DNA of 64,000 bases from Prevotella sp. UBA2746 (GCA_002353555.1 DEJO01000024.1:1-64000); one strand, 5' to 3'. Counted from the stretch's first letter, positions 8,367 to 16,653 are shown. Notes: a model not told the origin generated them from the sequence alone. A program made the numbers and translations.

Positions 8367-9755
8367 ATGAAAACAAAGAATATAATCATACTGGGTGTTG
8401 CCGCCGTGCTGATGAGTGGCTGTAAGTCATTGTATGGTACGTATGAGCGCCCAGAGGTGAAGAAAGACAATGTCGTTCGTGATCCCGTTTCGGGAGTGGG
8501 CTACCTGAATGCCGCCAATGACACCACAGGCTTCGGCAACCTGCCTTGGCGTAGCGTCTTTACCGATGCTCAGCTGCAAGTGCTCATAGAGCGGACCCTC
8601 GCCAACAACCCCGACCTGCTGAATGCAGCCCTGAATATCGATATGGCAGAGCAGCAGCTGAAGGCTGCAAAGCTGGCGTTCCTGCCCTCCGTGGTCTTCT
8701 CTCCGCAGGGAACCATCTCCGGTTTCGGACAGTCGGCTGTCAACAAGACCTATTCACTTCCGCTGAGTGCCAGCTGGAATGTAGACCTGTTTGGCAACCT
8801 GCTCAGCCAGAAGCGTTCTTCGCAGATGGCGCTTCTCGCCGCCCGTGACTATCAGTTGGCGGTGACGACCAATCTGATATGCAATGTTGCCAACCTCTAT
8901 TATACCCTGTTGATGCTCGACCGGCAGTTGCAGATTGTCACCGACATGGAAAAGCTGACGAAAGAGACGTGGGACATGATGAAGTTGCAGATGCAGTTGG
9001 GACGTGCACGCTCAACCAGTGTGCAGAGTGCCGAGGCTTCCTACTATCATGTGCAGACACAGGGTGCCGACATCCGTCGCCAGATTCGTGAGGTAGAGAA
9101 CTCGCTGTCGCTGCTCATGGGTGAGCCGGCACACGGTATCTCGCGCGGAACGCTGGAGAACCAGAGCCTGCCCGCCAACTTCTCCGGCGGACTGGGCATC
9201 GGACTCCTTGCCAACCGTCCCGACGTTCATGCCAACGAGATGGCGCTGGCACAGTGTTTCTACGATGTGGAGACCGCCCGCAGCCGCTTCTATCCCAGCC
9301 TGACCATCTCTCCCACGGGTGCTTTTACCAACAGTTCCGGCGGTATTGTCAACCCCGGTAAGATTCTGTGGAGCATCGTCGGACAGCTCACCCAGCCCAT
9401 CTTCATGAAAGGTCAGCTGAAGGCTGGGCTTCGGGTGGCAGAAGACCAGTACAAGAAGGCATACAACACCTGGCAGAACTCTATCCTGAAGGCAGGCAGC
9501 GAGGTGAGCAACGCCTTGGTACAGTACAACTCCAGTGTAGAGACCTCACAGTTGGAACAGAAGCAGATTGACGTGCTGAAGAAGAATGTGGAACATACCA
9601 CCCTGCTCTATAAGCAGTCGGGCAGCAGCTACCTGGAGGTCATCACCGCCCAGCAGCAGCTCCTGAATGCAGAGATTTCCAAGGTGCAAGACGATTTCTC
9701 GAAGTTGCAGGCCATCGTCAACCTCTATTACGCACTGGGAGGAGGAACGAAATAA
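8367..9755 (+). CDS. TolC/OprM-type outer-membrane efflux lipoprotein
   Basis: A 462-residue outer-membrane factor of the NodT/OprM group. The signal peptide ends in a lipobox (MSGC, Cys about 19). Two OEP repeats follow, rich in long amphipathic helices, with LLANRPDV near 285, a segment common in this family. It completes the tripartite efflux complex with the two upstream genes and starts 29 bp after the pump stop. Confidence 0.95.
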   Translation: MKTKNIIILGVAAVLMSGCKSLYGTYERPEVKKDNVVRDPVSGVGYLNAANDTTGFGNLPWRSVFTDAQLQVLIERTLANNPDLLNAALNIDMAEQQLKAAKLAFLPSVVFSPQGTISGFGQSAVNKTYSLPLSASWNVDLFGNLLSQKRSSQMALLAARDYQLAVTTNLICNVANLYYTLLMLDRQLQIVTDMEKLTKETWDMMKLQMQLGRARSTSVQSAEASYYHVQTQGADIRRQIREVENSLSLLMGEPAHGISRGTLENQSLPANFSGGLGIGLLANRPDVHANEMALAQCFYDVETARSRFYPSLTISPTGAFTNSSGGIVNPGKILWSIVGQLTQPIFMKGQLKAGLRVAEDQYKKAYNTWQNSILKAGSEVSNALVQYNSSVETSQLEQKQIDVLKKNVEHTTLLYKQSGSSYLEVITAQQQLLNAEISKVQDDFSKLQAIVNLYYALGGGTK

Positions 9756-9757
9756 GA

Positions 9758-9807
9758 CACAATTCACAAGACACAATTCACAATTCACAATTCACAATTG
9801 ATAATTC
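9758..9807. repeat. AT-rich tandem repeat (CACAATT / GATAATT units)
   Basis: Short tandem units of ACAATTC and GATAATT fill the gap between the efflux operon and the LpxA-family gene. The same unit family recurs at 10593-10680 and 12814-12897. Confidence 0.75.
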
Positions 9808-9818
9808 GCAAATAAGAT

Positions 9819-10595
9819 ATGATGGCAAGTGATATCAGTCCGCGGGCAGAAATCAGCCCGAAAGCTAAGATAGGAAACAACTGTAAGATATATCCTTTCG
9901 TCTATATCGAAGACGATGTCGAGATTGGCGACGGGTGTATCATCTTCCCCTTTGTGAGCATCTTGAACGGCACACGCATGGGCAACCGCAACAAGGTGCA
10001 CCAGGGGGCTGTCATCGCTGCGTTGCCGCAAGACTTCGAGTTCAAGGGCGAGAAGTCGGAGGTGGTCATCGGCGATTGCAATGTCATCCGTGAGAACGTC
10101 GTCATCAACCGTGGCACCCATGCCGGTGGTCAGACGGTTGTCGGCGACCATAACTTCCTGATGGAGGGTGTACACATCCTGCACGACACGAAAGTAGGTA
10201 GCCATTGCGTCTTTGGCTATGGCACCAAGATAGCAGGCAACTGCGAGATTGGCAATGGTGCCATCCTCACCTCAGCGGTGTTGCAGCTGCCGGAGACACG
10301 TGTCGGCGACTATGCGATGGTCACCTCTGGTTCCATCTTCAACAAGGATGTACCCCCTTACGTCATGGCGGGTGGCAATCCCATTGTGTTCAATGGCATC
10401 AACACGCCGATGTGCAAGACCATCGGCATCGACGACAAGGTCATCAAGCATATCGCCAATGCCTACCGTCTGGTGTTCCGTGGTAAGGTCAGCCTCTTCG
10501 ATGCCGTCCTTCAGATTAAGGAACAGGTGCCCGACAGTCCTGAGATACAGAAGATCATCCAGTTCCTTGAGAACTCAGAGAAAGGAGTGATTTGA
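9819..10595 (+). CDS. lpxA: UDP-N-acetylglucosamine O-acyltransferase family protein (LpxA-like)
   Basis: A 258-residue left-handed beta-helix acyltransferase with many hexapeptide repeats (I-G-D-x-x-x periodicity), the catalytic-type His segment GVHILHDTKVG, and the VPPYVMAGGNP segment before a helical C-terminus. LpxA acylates UDP-GlcNAc in the first step of lipid A synthesis. Bacteroidetes usually carry one lpxA near lpxC/fabZ, and this copy is instead behind an RND operon. It could therefore be a paralogue with a different acyl chain or acceptor. Two ATGs are possible (9819, 9822). Confidence 0.85.
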   Translation: MMASDISPRAEISPKAKIGNNCKIYPFVYIEDDVEIGDGCIIFPFVSILNGTRMGNRNKVHQGAVIAALPQDFEFKGEKSEVVIGDCNVIRENVVINRGTHAGGQTVVGDHNFLMEGVHILHDTKVGSHCVFGYGTKIAGNCEIGNGAILTSAVLQLPETRVGDYAMVTSGSIFNKDVPPYVMAGGNPIVFNGINTPMCKTIGIDDKVIKHIANAYRLVFRGKVSLFDAVLQIKEQVPDSPEIQKIIQFLENSEKGVI

Positions 10596-10680
10596 TAATT
10601 GACAATTGATAATTGACAATTGCTGCGCTCTTGGCGTGAACATCAATCATTAATAATTGTCAATTATCAATTATCAATTA
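10593..10680. repeat. Large AT-rich inverted repeat between convergent genes
   Basis: The left arm is built from TGATAATTGACAATT units and the right arm from AATTGTCAATTATCAATT units, around a GC-richer loop (GCTGCGCTCTTGGCG). The dyad sits exactly between the converging lpxA and radical SAM genes, so it could act as a bidirectional transcription stop. It is assembled from the same units as 9758-9807. Confidence 0.7.
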
Positions 10681-11445
10681 GTACGACGCTGTGCAGGGTA
10701 TTCCGGCAGCAACAACACGGTCGCGGATGGCATCCAGCTGTTCGCGGCTTGCTTTTTCAAGTCCCTTGGTGGGTGTCTCGCGGTCTATGGTGTAGATCAT
10801 CACCTCTTCCGGCTGTATGTCTGTGACGGCTTTCAGCCACGGTCCCACATACTCCTCGCCGGTGTTGTCTACGCCTTCGCCCTGCATGAACATCGTCTGG
10901 ATGATGACATGCCCGTTGAAAGCCTTCAGTTGCTTGATGATCTGGTTGACGTCATAGCTCTTGGATAGCGGGCGGTCTACCTTTCTGATATAGTCCATGT
11001 CCACCGTGTCTAACTTCTGGATGTTGTTGTCCACCTTCATCAGTGCCCGACATACGTCCGCCTTGTGCGTCATCGTGGCGTTGCTCAGCACCGATACCTT
11101 TGCCTTCGGGCAGTATTCGTCGCGCAGCCGTATCGTGTCGTCGATGATGCCCGGAAATGACGGGTGTGCCGTCGGCTCGCCGTTGCCGGCAAAGGTCAGA
11201 ACGTCGGGTGTCTCTCCGCTTTGGCTCATCTCCTTCAGTTTCGCTTCCAACGCCGTTGCCACCTCCTCACGTGTGGGGCGGGGCAGGGTGGGGCGGTGCT
11301 GACCGTTCAGTCCGCACTCACAGTAGATGCAGTCGAAGGTGCACACCTTTCCGTCGGCAGGCATCAGGTTGATGCCTAACGAGATGCCCAGTCTGCGGCT
11401 GTGCACCGGTCCGAATATCGGAGCAGGGAAGATAATCGTACTCAT
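10678..11445 (-). CDS. Radical SAM protein
   Basis: A 255-residue protein with the radical SAM cluster motif CTFDCIYC (CxxxCxxC) near residue 35, followed by the SAM-binding segment FAGNGEPT near residue 95. It belongs to the short B12-independent radical SAM group resembling archaeal and bacterial molybdenum cofactor- or wybutosine-like enzymes, but I cannot assign a substrate. The segment GQHRPTLPRPTREE after the cluster is encoded by GC-rich DNA that resembles the dispersed GC-rich repeats of this window. The gene is monocistronic and converges on the LpxA-family gene. Confidence 0.8.
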   Translation of the reverse strand: MSTIIFPAPIFGPVHSRRLGISLGINLMPADGKVCTFDCIYCECGLNGQHRPTLPRPTREEVATALEAKLKEMSQSGETPDVLTFAGNGEPTAHPSFPGIIDDTIRLRDEYCPKAKVSVLSNATMTHKADVCRALMKVDNNIQKLDTVDMDYIRKVDRPLSKSYDVNQIIKQLKAFNGHVIIQTMFMQGEGVDNTGEEYVGPWLKAVTDIQPEEVMIYTIDRETPTKGLEKASREQLDAIRDRVVAAGIPCTASY

Positions 11446-11453
11446 AACGGCTG

Positions 11454-11461
11454 CAAAAGTA
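11454..11461 (-). promoter_or_regulatory. -7 element for the radical SAM gene
   Basis: The minus strand reads TACTTTTG followed by CA, about 8 bp before the ATG at 11445. This would give a very short leader. Confidence 0.55.
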
Positions 11462-11507
11462 TGAAAGAAATCCGCGTTGGCGAAGGCAACGAAGCCGTAA
11501 AATCCCC

Positions 11508-11738
11508 TCCATTAACATTTTTTATGCTCCACTTATCCTGGCAATCGCTGCCGAAGGAAGGGTCAAATCCATCTCAAGTGGTCAGTTTGCGCGCAAGTAT
11601 CACCTGCCGTCCGTCAGTTCTGTTGTCTCAGCAGTCAAGGGACTGTTAGAAAAAGACTTCATCACAGAGTCGGATGGCGAATACTACGTCTATGACCATT
11701 TCTTCATGCTTTGGTTGCAAAGAAGGTCTTTCTTCTGA
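11508..11738 (+). pseudogene. Remnant of an ATP-binding protein (C-terminal winged-helix end)
   Basis: From the codon at 11523 this frame reads YAPLILAIAAEGRV, then a Ser/Gly linker, FARKYHLPSVSSVVSAVKGL, LLEKDFITESDGEYYVYDHF and FMLWLQRRSFF before a TGA at 11736. The pattern matches my memory of the C-terminal end of archaeal-type AAA ATPases common in Bacteroidetes: a winged helix with S-S-V.sA.kgLl.KD.It, then YxVYDxFFxLWL. About 280 residues of the ATPase domain are missing and there is no start codon, so this is a decayed fragment. It lies in a 482-bp gap whose remainder holds the dyad promoter cassette of ftsX. Confidence 0.65.
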
Positions 11739-11740
11739 GT

Positions 11741-11894
11741 ATAGTCCTCACTTCATCGTACCTCTGCCTTCGGTCGCGCTCGACGTTCATCGTCGCTTAT
11801 ATGAGCGTAGCGAGTCATAAGAAGGTACTTTCGCTCGACAAAGCAAAAAAAAGCAAGATTTCTTTTGCTTTGTCCTCACTTAATCGTACCTTTG
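11741..11894 (+). promoter_or_regulatory. Dyad promoter cassette of ftsX, with a degenerate duplicate
   Basis: A first, degenerate copy reads CCTCACTTCATCGTACCTCTG at about 11746-11766. The intact copy runs from AAGGTACTTTCGCTCGACAA (about 11822) through the hairpin arms CAAAGCAAAA and TTTTGCTTTG to CTCACTTAATCGTACCTTTG, with the -7 box TACCTTTG at 11887-11894. The outer arm AAGGTAC is complementary to GTACCTT of the -7 box. The same layout precedes murF-alr and rmuC. Confidence 0.7.
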
Positions 11895-11927
11895 CAGGCA
11901 AATTGGTTGAAAGTACCTAATTGAAAC

Positions 11928-12815
11928 ATGGCAAGAAGGAAGAAGCGCAATACAACTCGCAGTCACCACGGACTGCAAATCATCACTTTATGTATTAGTA
12001 CGGCAATGGTGCTCATCTTGTTGGGAATGGTTGTCCTGACAGTGCTCACCGGTCGCAACCTGTCGCAGTATGTGAAGGAGAACCTGACGGTAACGATGGT
12101 GCTCTCTCCTGAGACAACTTCGCAGGAGGCCCAGCAGTTGTGCCGCCGTGTGAAGGCGTTGCCCTATATCAACGGTCTGAACTACGTGAGCAAAGAGGCT
12201 GTGCGGAAAGAGCTGGCAAAGGAGCTGGGCACCGACCCCGCCGAGTTTGTGGGTGGCGAGAACCCCCTTTCGGCTTCCATAGAGTTGAAGTTGGCTGCCG
12301 ACTATGCCAACAACGACTCCATCAAGTGGATTTCACAACGCTTGCAGCGGATGCGTGGCGTGGCAGAGATTGACTACCGCAAGGACCTGATAGAGACGGT
12401 GAACCAGCGTCTGCGCCAGATCAGCATCATCCTGCTGGTGCTGGCAGCATTGTTGGCGGTGGTCTCCTTCTCGCTCATCAACAATACCATCAGGCTTGCC
12501 ATCTATGCGCGGCGCTTCTCCATCCACACCATGAAGCTGGTGGGTGCGTCGTGGGGCTTCATCCGGTGGCCGTTCATCCGGTCGGCGATAGGGCAGGGAC
12601 TGGTCTCGTCGCTGCTGGCACTGCTGGTGCTGGGCGGAGGCATCTATGCCTTGTATACGTATGAGCCGGAGATGACGGCAGTCATCAACTGGGAGGTGCT
12701 GGCAGTCACTGCCGCCGCCGTCCTGCTGTTCGGCTTCTTTATCACCACCTTCTGTGCATGGCTCTCCGTGAACAAGTTCCTGCGGATGAAGGCTGGGGAA
12801 CTCTATAAGATTTAA
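11928..12815 (+). CDS. ftsX: Cell-division protein FtsX
   Basis: A 295-residue permease-like protein with FtsX topology: a basic N-terminus, TM1 at about 18-42, an extracellular domain to about 165, then three helices with the FtsX core (SLINNTIRLAIYARRFSIHT, LVGASWGFIRWPF). With FtsE it forms an ABC-type complex at the divisome that controls cell-wall hydrolases. No ftsE is in the window, as is usual when it lies elsewhere in Bacteroidetes. It is the first gene of the run ftsX-DUF3098-uppP-truB-queA-folK. Confidence 0.93.
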   Translation: MARRKKRNTTRSHHGLQIITLCISTAMVLILLGMVVLTVLTGRNLSQYVKENLTVTMVLSPETTSQEAQQLCRRVKALPYINGLNYVSKEAVRKELAKELGTDPAEFVGGENPLSASIELKLAADYANNDSIKWISQRLQRMRGVAEIDYRKDLIETVNQRLRQISIILLVLAALLAVVSFSLINNTIRLAIYARRFSIHTMKLVGASWGFIRWPFIRSAIGQGLVSSLLALLVLGGGIYALYTYEPEMTAVINWEVLAVTAAAVLLFGFFITTFCAWLSVNKFLRMKAGELYKI

Positions 12816-12897
12816 TTGACAATTCACAATTCACAATTCACAATTCATAATTGACAATTCACAATTGATAATTGACAATTCACAGTTGATAATTGGC
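12814..12897. repeat. AT-rich tandem repeat between ftsX and the DUF3098 gene
   Basis: About eleven units of ACAATTC, ATAATTG and GACAATT follow the ftsX stop directly. It is the third copy of the family at 9758-9807 and 10593-10680. The remaining 55 bp to the next start hold no recognised signal except AAATTTGCAACAG, a weak -7-like string. Confidence 0.75.
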
Positions 12898-12953
12898 GAA
12901 GCCGATACCTCTAAATTCAAAGTACATAATTCTAAATTTGCAACAGATATTTC

Positions 12954-13202
12954 ATGGATAAAAGAAACTTTGCTTTTGGCAAGATGAACTTCATCCTGTT
13001 GGCGATAGGGATGATAGTCGTGATTATCGGGTTTATCCTGATGAGCGGTGGCGGCTCTTCGGAGACAGCCTTCGACCCATCTATCTTTGATGCCCGTCAC
13101 ATCAAGGTGGCTCCTGTGGTTACGTTCCTTGGCTTCGTGTCTATTATCGTTGCCATCGTGTATCATCCTAAAGACGAACCAAAGGAGGAGAGCATTCAAT
13201 GA
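12954..13202 (+). CDS. DUF3098 family small membrane protein
   Basis: An 82-residue protein with two helices (about 12-31 and 57-72), starting MDKRNFAFGKMNFILLAIG, and a charged C-terminus. It matches DUF3098, a Bacteroidetes family almost always encoded between ftsX and uppP. Its function is unknown. A role with its envelope-synthesis neighbours is inference only. Its stop overlaps the uppP start by 4 bp (ATGA). Confidence 0.85.
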   Translation: MDKRNFAFGKMNFILLAIGMIVVIIGFILMSGGGSSETAFDPSIFDARHIKVAPVVTFLGFVSIIVAIVYHPKDEPKEESIQ

Positions 13203-14056
13203 CTTGGATAGAAACCGTCATCATAGCTATTGTGGAAGGTCTGACAGAGTTCCTGCCGGTATCTTCTACGGGTCACATGATCATCACGCAGAATCTGTTG
13301 GGCATAGAGCAGGGCGACCCGTTTGTCCATGCCTTCACGTTCATCATACAGTTTGGTGCCATCCTCTCGGTGGTATGCCTCTACTGGAAGCGTTTCTTCC
13401 GTTTCGACACGACACCGGCTCCGGAAGGCAGCTCGTGGCTACAGCGGATGAAGCACCGCTACCACTTCTACTGGCTGCTCGTCGTCGGCGTGCTGCCGGC
13501 AGTTATCATTGGCCTGCTTGCCAAGAAGTCGGGATTGCTCGACTGGCTGCTCGACAGCGTGGAGGTCGTTGCCATCATGCTGGTGGTGGGCGGAGTGTTC
13601 ATGCTCTATTGCGACAAGCTCTTCAACAAGGGCACGGAGGCGACGAAGCTGAACGAGCGCCGCGCCTTCAACATCGGTCTGTACCAGTGTATCTCCGTCA
13701 TACCGGGTGTGTCGCGCTCGATGGCTACCATCGTAGGCGGCATGACGCAGGGGCTGACGCGGCAGCGTGCTGCCGAGTTCTCCTTCTTCCTTGCCGTGCC
13801 GACGATGGCAGGTGCCACGTTGCTCGACCTGGTCGACTTGCTGAAGGAAGAAGCATCATGGGCTACCTCTCACAACATCGCGATGCTCCTGCTGGGATGT
13901 GTCGTGGCGTTTGTCGTGGCACTGCTTGCCATGAAGTGGTTCGTAGCCTTCCTGACGAAATATGGCTTCAAGGTTTTCGGTATCTACCGTATCATTGTCG
14001 GCGGCATCATCATCGTGTTGCTGCTGACCGGTCACTCACTTGCAATGGTCGACTAA
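13199..14056 (+). CDS. uppP: Undecaprenyl-diphosphatase
   Basis: A 285-residue integral membrane enzyme (BacA family) that dephosphorylates undecaprenyl diphosphate, recycling the lipid carrier for peptidoglycan and other polymers. It carries the hallmark motifs EGLTEFLPVSSTGH (about 13-26) and PGVSRSMATI (about 168-177), with about eight helices. It is coupled to the DUF3098 gene by a 4-bp overlap, and its stop abuts the truB start. Confidence 0.96.
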   Translation: MTWIETVIIAIVEGLTEFLPVSSTGHMIITQNLLGIEQGDPFVHAFTFIIQFGAILSVVCLYWKRFFRFDTTPAPEGSSWLQRMKHRYHFYWLLVVGVLPAVIIGLLAKKSGLLDWLLDSVEVVAIMLVVGGVFMLYCDKLFNKGTEATKLNERRAFNIGLYQCISVIPGVSRSMATIVGGMTQGLTRQRAAEFSFFLAVPTMAGATLLDLVDLLKEEASWATSHNIAMLLLGCVVAFVVALLAMKWFVAFLTKYGFKVFGIYRIIVGGIIIVLLLTGHSLAMVD

Positions 14057-14764
14057 ATGGATTTCAGGCAAGGAGAGATCATCGCCATCGACAAGCCCTA
14101 CCGCATGTCGAGCTTCGGTGCCTTGGCACACATCCGCTATCTGTGTTCGAAGCGGATGGGGCACAAGGTGAAGATGGGGCATGCCGGCACGCTGGACCCG
14201 CTGGCTACGGGCGTGTTGCTGCTCTGCACAGGTAAGGCCACCAAGCGCATCGAGGAACTTCAGCACCATACGAAGGAGTATGTAGCCACCTTGCAGCTGG
14301 GTGCCACTACAGCCAGCTACGACCTGGAGCATGACGTTGACGAGACATTCCCCACGCAGCACATCAGCCGGCAGCTGATAGAGCAGGCGCTGGAGCAGTT
14401 CGTGGGTGACATCCAGCAGGTGCCGCCCGTCTATTCCGCCTGCAACGTCGGCGGGAAGCGTGCCTACGCGCTGAGCAGGAAAGGCAAGGAGGTGGTGCTG
14501 GAACCGAAGCAGGTGCACATCGACGAGATAGAAATCCTCTCCTATGACGATGCCAAGAAGCTGTTGCAGTTGCGTGTCGTCTGCGGCAAAGGTACCTATA
14601 TCCGTTCCTTGGCACGCGACCTGGGACGCGCCCTGCAGAGCGGTGCCCACCTGACGGCACTCCGCCGCACGCGTGTCGGCGACTACCGTGTGGAAGACTG
14701 CGTCAGCTTCGACCACTTCGGTGAATGGCTACAGGCTCAGGAGGTCGTTGTCTCTGCCGACTGA
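14057..14764 (+). CDS. truB: tRNA pseudouridine(55) synthase TruB
   Basis: A 235-residue enzyme that makes pseudouridine 55 in the T-loop of tRNA. Motif II, HAGTLDPLATGVLLL, starts near residue 41 with the catalytic Asp near 46. VPPVYSACNVGGKRAY and CGKGTYIRSLARDLG follow as expected. It starts right after the uppP stop with no gap. Confidence 0.96.
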   Translation: MDFRQGEIIAIDKPYRMSSFGALAHIRYLCSKRMGHKVKMGHAGTLDPLATGVLLLCTGKATKRIEELQHHTKEYVATLQLGATTASYDLEHDVDETFPTQHISRQLIEQALEQFVGDIQQVPPVYSACNVGGKRAYALSRKGKEVVLEPKQVHIDEIEILSYDDAKKLLQLRVVCGKGTYIRSLARDLGRALQSGAHLTALRRTRVGDYRVEDCVSFDHFGEWLQAQEVVVSAD

Positions 14765-14820
14765 CAAGCGGTTTTAGCCGCGATAACTACGAAAGTTGAA
14801 TTACATTACGCATATAAGAT

Positions 14821-15996
14821 ATGAAGTTGTCACAATTCAAATTCAGATTGCCGGAAGAGTTGATTGCTCTTTATCCGCACGCTTCCGTGCATACCGTAAC
14901 GCGCGAGGACGGCTCGACGGAGACCTTTCAGGTGACCCGTCGTGACGAGTGCCGTCTGATGGTGCTCCACCGTAAGTCGCAGACCATCGACATGTATCGC
15001 AAAGACGAGAACGGGAACCCCATCGAGGGAGAGTACCTCGATTTCCGCAACGTCCTCGACTATTTCGATGAGGGCGACACCTTTGTCTTCAACGACACGA
15101 AGGTGTTCCCGGCACGTCTCTATGGTACGAAGGAGAAGACGGATGCCAAGATCGAGGTGTTCCTCTTGCGCGAACTGAACGAGGAGATGCGCCTGTGGGA
15201 CGTGCTGGTGGAGCCAGCCCGCAAGATACGCATCGGCAACAAGCTCTTCTTCGACGATTCGGGTACGATGGTGGCAGAGGTCATCGACAATACGACCAGC
15301 CGCGGACGCACCCTGCGCTTCCTCTACGACTGTCCTCACGACGAGTTCAAGCGTGAGCTGTTCGCCTTGGGCGAGGCTCCGCTGCCGCGTTACATCATCG
15401 ACCACCGCCCGTCGGAAGGCACACCCCATGCTACGGAAGAGGACATGATAGACTTCCAGACCGTCTTCGCCAAGAACGAAGGAGCCGTGACTGCCCCTGC
15501 TGCCGGCCTGCACTTCAGCCGTGAGATGATGAAGCGCATGGAGATTCGCGGCATCAACTCGGCATTCATCACCCTGCATTGCAGCTTGGGCAACTTCCAT
15601 AGCATAGAGGTGGAAGACCTGACGAAGCACAAGATGGACTCCGAGCAGATGAAGATAGAGGCTGAGGCCTGCGAGATCGTCAACAAGACCAAGCTGTCCG
15701 GACATCATATCTGTGCCGTAGGCACCAGCGTCATCAAGGCTACAGAGTCGGCGGTAGGCACCGACGGTATGCTGAAAGAGTATGACGGCTGGACCAATAA
15801 GTTTGTCTTCCCGCCATACGAGTTCGGGTTGTCAGACTCGATGATTGCCAACTTCTACCATCCTTACAGCACGTTGCTGATGGCAACGGCTGCCTTCGGC
15901 GGCTATGACCTGGTGATGAAGGCCTACGACCTGGCTGTGGAGCATGAGTATAAGTTCGGCTGCTTCGGCGATGCCATGCTGATATTGGATGATTAG
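14821..15996 (+). CDS. queA: S-adenosylmethionine:tRNA ribosyltransferase-isomerase
   Basis: A 391-residue QueA that transfers and isomerises the ribosyl group of SAM to preQ1-tRNA to give epoxyqueuosine. Recognisable segments are KFRLPEELIALYPH at the start, FNDTKVFPARLYGTK, the GAVTAPAAGLHFS region, and CAVGTSVIKATESA. It is somewhat longer than E. coli QueA (about 356 residues) because of an N-terminal insertion at about 20-70, which I believe is usual in Bacteroidetes. A short hairpin (GCGGTTTTAGCCGC) lies in the 56-bp gap from truB. Confidence 0.95.
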   Translation: MKLSQFKFRLPEELIALYPHASVHTVTREDGSTETFQVTRRDECRLMVLHRKSQTIDMYRKDENGNPIEGEYLDFRNVLDYFDEGDTFVFNDTKVFPARLYGTKEKTDAKIEVFLLRELNEEMRLWDVLVEPARKIRIGNKLFFDDSGTMVAEVIDNTTSRGRTLRFLYDCPHDEFKRELFALGEAPLPRYIIDHRPSEGTPHATEEDMIDFQTVFAKNEGAVTAPAAGLHFSREMMKRMEIRGINSAFITLHCSLGNFHSIEVEDLTKHKMDSEQMKIEAEACEIVNKTKLSGHHICAVGTSVIKATESAVGTDGMLKEYDGWTNKFVFPPYEFGLSDSMIANFYHPYSTLLMATAAFGGYDLVMKAYDLAVEHEYKFGCFGDAMLILDD

Positions 15997-16022
15997 GGGA
16001 GTTAGTTTTTAATAGCTTGCGC

Positions 16023-16538
16023 ATGAAGCATATAGCATATTTGAGTCTCGGCTCCAACATCGGTGACCGTCGGTCGGCGTTGCAGGAGGCGATAGAAAGA
16101 ATAGGGAAGTCGGTTGGCACGGTAGTGCGCCAATCGGCTTTTTACGAAACGGAACCGTGGGGTTTCGACTCCGACAACCTGTTCCTGAATGCTGCGGTAT
16201 GTGTGGAGACCGCCCTCTGTCCGCGTTGCCTGCTTGAGGCAACACAACGGATAGAGTTGGAGATGGGGCGGACGGAGAAATTTAAAGTTCCTTCTTCTGT
16301 TTCTTCTTCTGTATCTTCTTCATCCATTCCCTCTTCTCCTTCCTCTCGCGTCTACCACGACCGTATCATCGACATTGACATCCTGCTGTATGACGACATC
16401 ACCGTCGACGAACCCGACCTGAAGATTCCGCATCCGCTGATGAATGAGCGTGAGTTCGTGATGCAGCCGTTGAGGGAGATATGCCTCACCCCCAAAAAGC
16501 CTCACCCCCAACCCCTCTCCAAGGGGAGAGGGGAGTAG
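16023..16538 (+). CDS. folK: 2-amino-4-hydroxy-6-hydroxymethyldihydropteridine diphosphokinase
   Basis: A 171-residue HPPK that pyrophosphorylates the pterin in folate synthesis. It has the YLSLGSNIGDR start, NLFLNAAV, and the catalytic R-I-I-D-I-D-I-L-L-Y signature. The ATG at 16023 is preferred over an upstream TTG. Two parts are unusual: a Ser-rich insertion of about 18 residues (PSSVSSSVSSSSIPSSPSS) just before the catalytic motif, and a C-terminal tail (KPHPQPLSKGRGE) encoded by a GC-rich palindromic repeat that also supplies the stop codon. Confidence 0.93.
   Translation: MKHIAYLSLGSNIGDRRSALQEAIERIGKSVGTVVRQSAFYETEPWGFDSDNLFLNAAVCVETALCPRCLLEATQRIELEMGRTEKFKVPSSVSSSVSSSSIPSSPSSRVYHDRIIDIDILLYDDITVDEPDLKIPHPLMNEREFVMQPLREICLTPKKPHPQPLSKGRGE
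16499..16538 (+). repeat. GC-rich palindromic repeat, copy in folK 3' end
   Basis: It reads GCCTCACCCCCAACCCCTCT then CCAAGGGGAGAGGGGAGTAG. The inner part is a palindrome (CCCCTCTCC / GGGGAGAGGGG). A nearly identical inverted copy is at 16612-16650, and related copies are inside the YfhO, GSCFA and NRPS genes. Confidence 0.85.
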
Positions 16539-16558
16539 ATAGTTTTTGAATACAAATG

Positions 16559-16594
16559 AAAAGAGGATATGCTTGATATAGCATATCCTCTTTT
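16559..16594. terminator. Bidirectional terminator between folK and rpsO
   Basis: AAAAGAGGATATGCT and AGCATATCCTCTTTT form a perfect 15-bp stem with a 6-nt loop, flanked by A and T tracts. It separates the converging folK and rpsO genes and can serve both. Confidence 0.85.
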
Positions 16595-16611
16595 ATACTT
16601 CTTACCCTAAT

Positions 16612-16650
16612 TACTCCCCTCTCCCCTTGGAGAGGGGGTGGGGGTGAGGC
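16612..16650 (-). repeat. GC-rich palindromic repeat, inverted copy
   Basis: The inverted partner of 16499-16538, with about one difference over 38 bp. The pair forms arms of about 38 bp around the 36-bp terminator. It ends next to the rpsO stop. Confidence 0.85.
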
Positions 16651-16653
16651 TTC

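Noticed and set aside
13048..14235. Long plus-strand frame overlapping the DUF3098, uppP and truB genes
   Set aside because: Shadow of three confidently identified genes in another frame, rich in Arg/His/Ala as expected of GC-skewed shadows.
16017..16022. TTG start two codons before the folK ATG
   Set aside because: The ATG at 16023 gives the canonical MKHIAYLSLGSN beginning.
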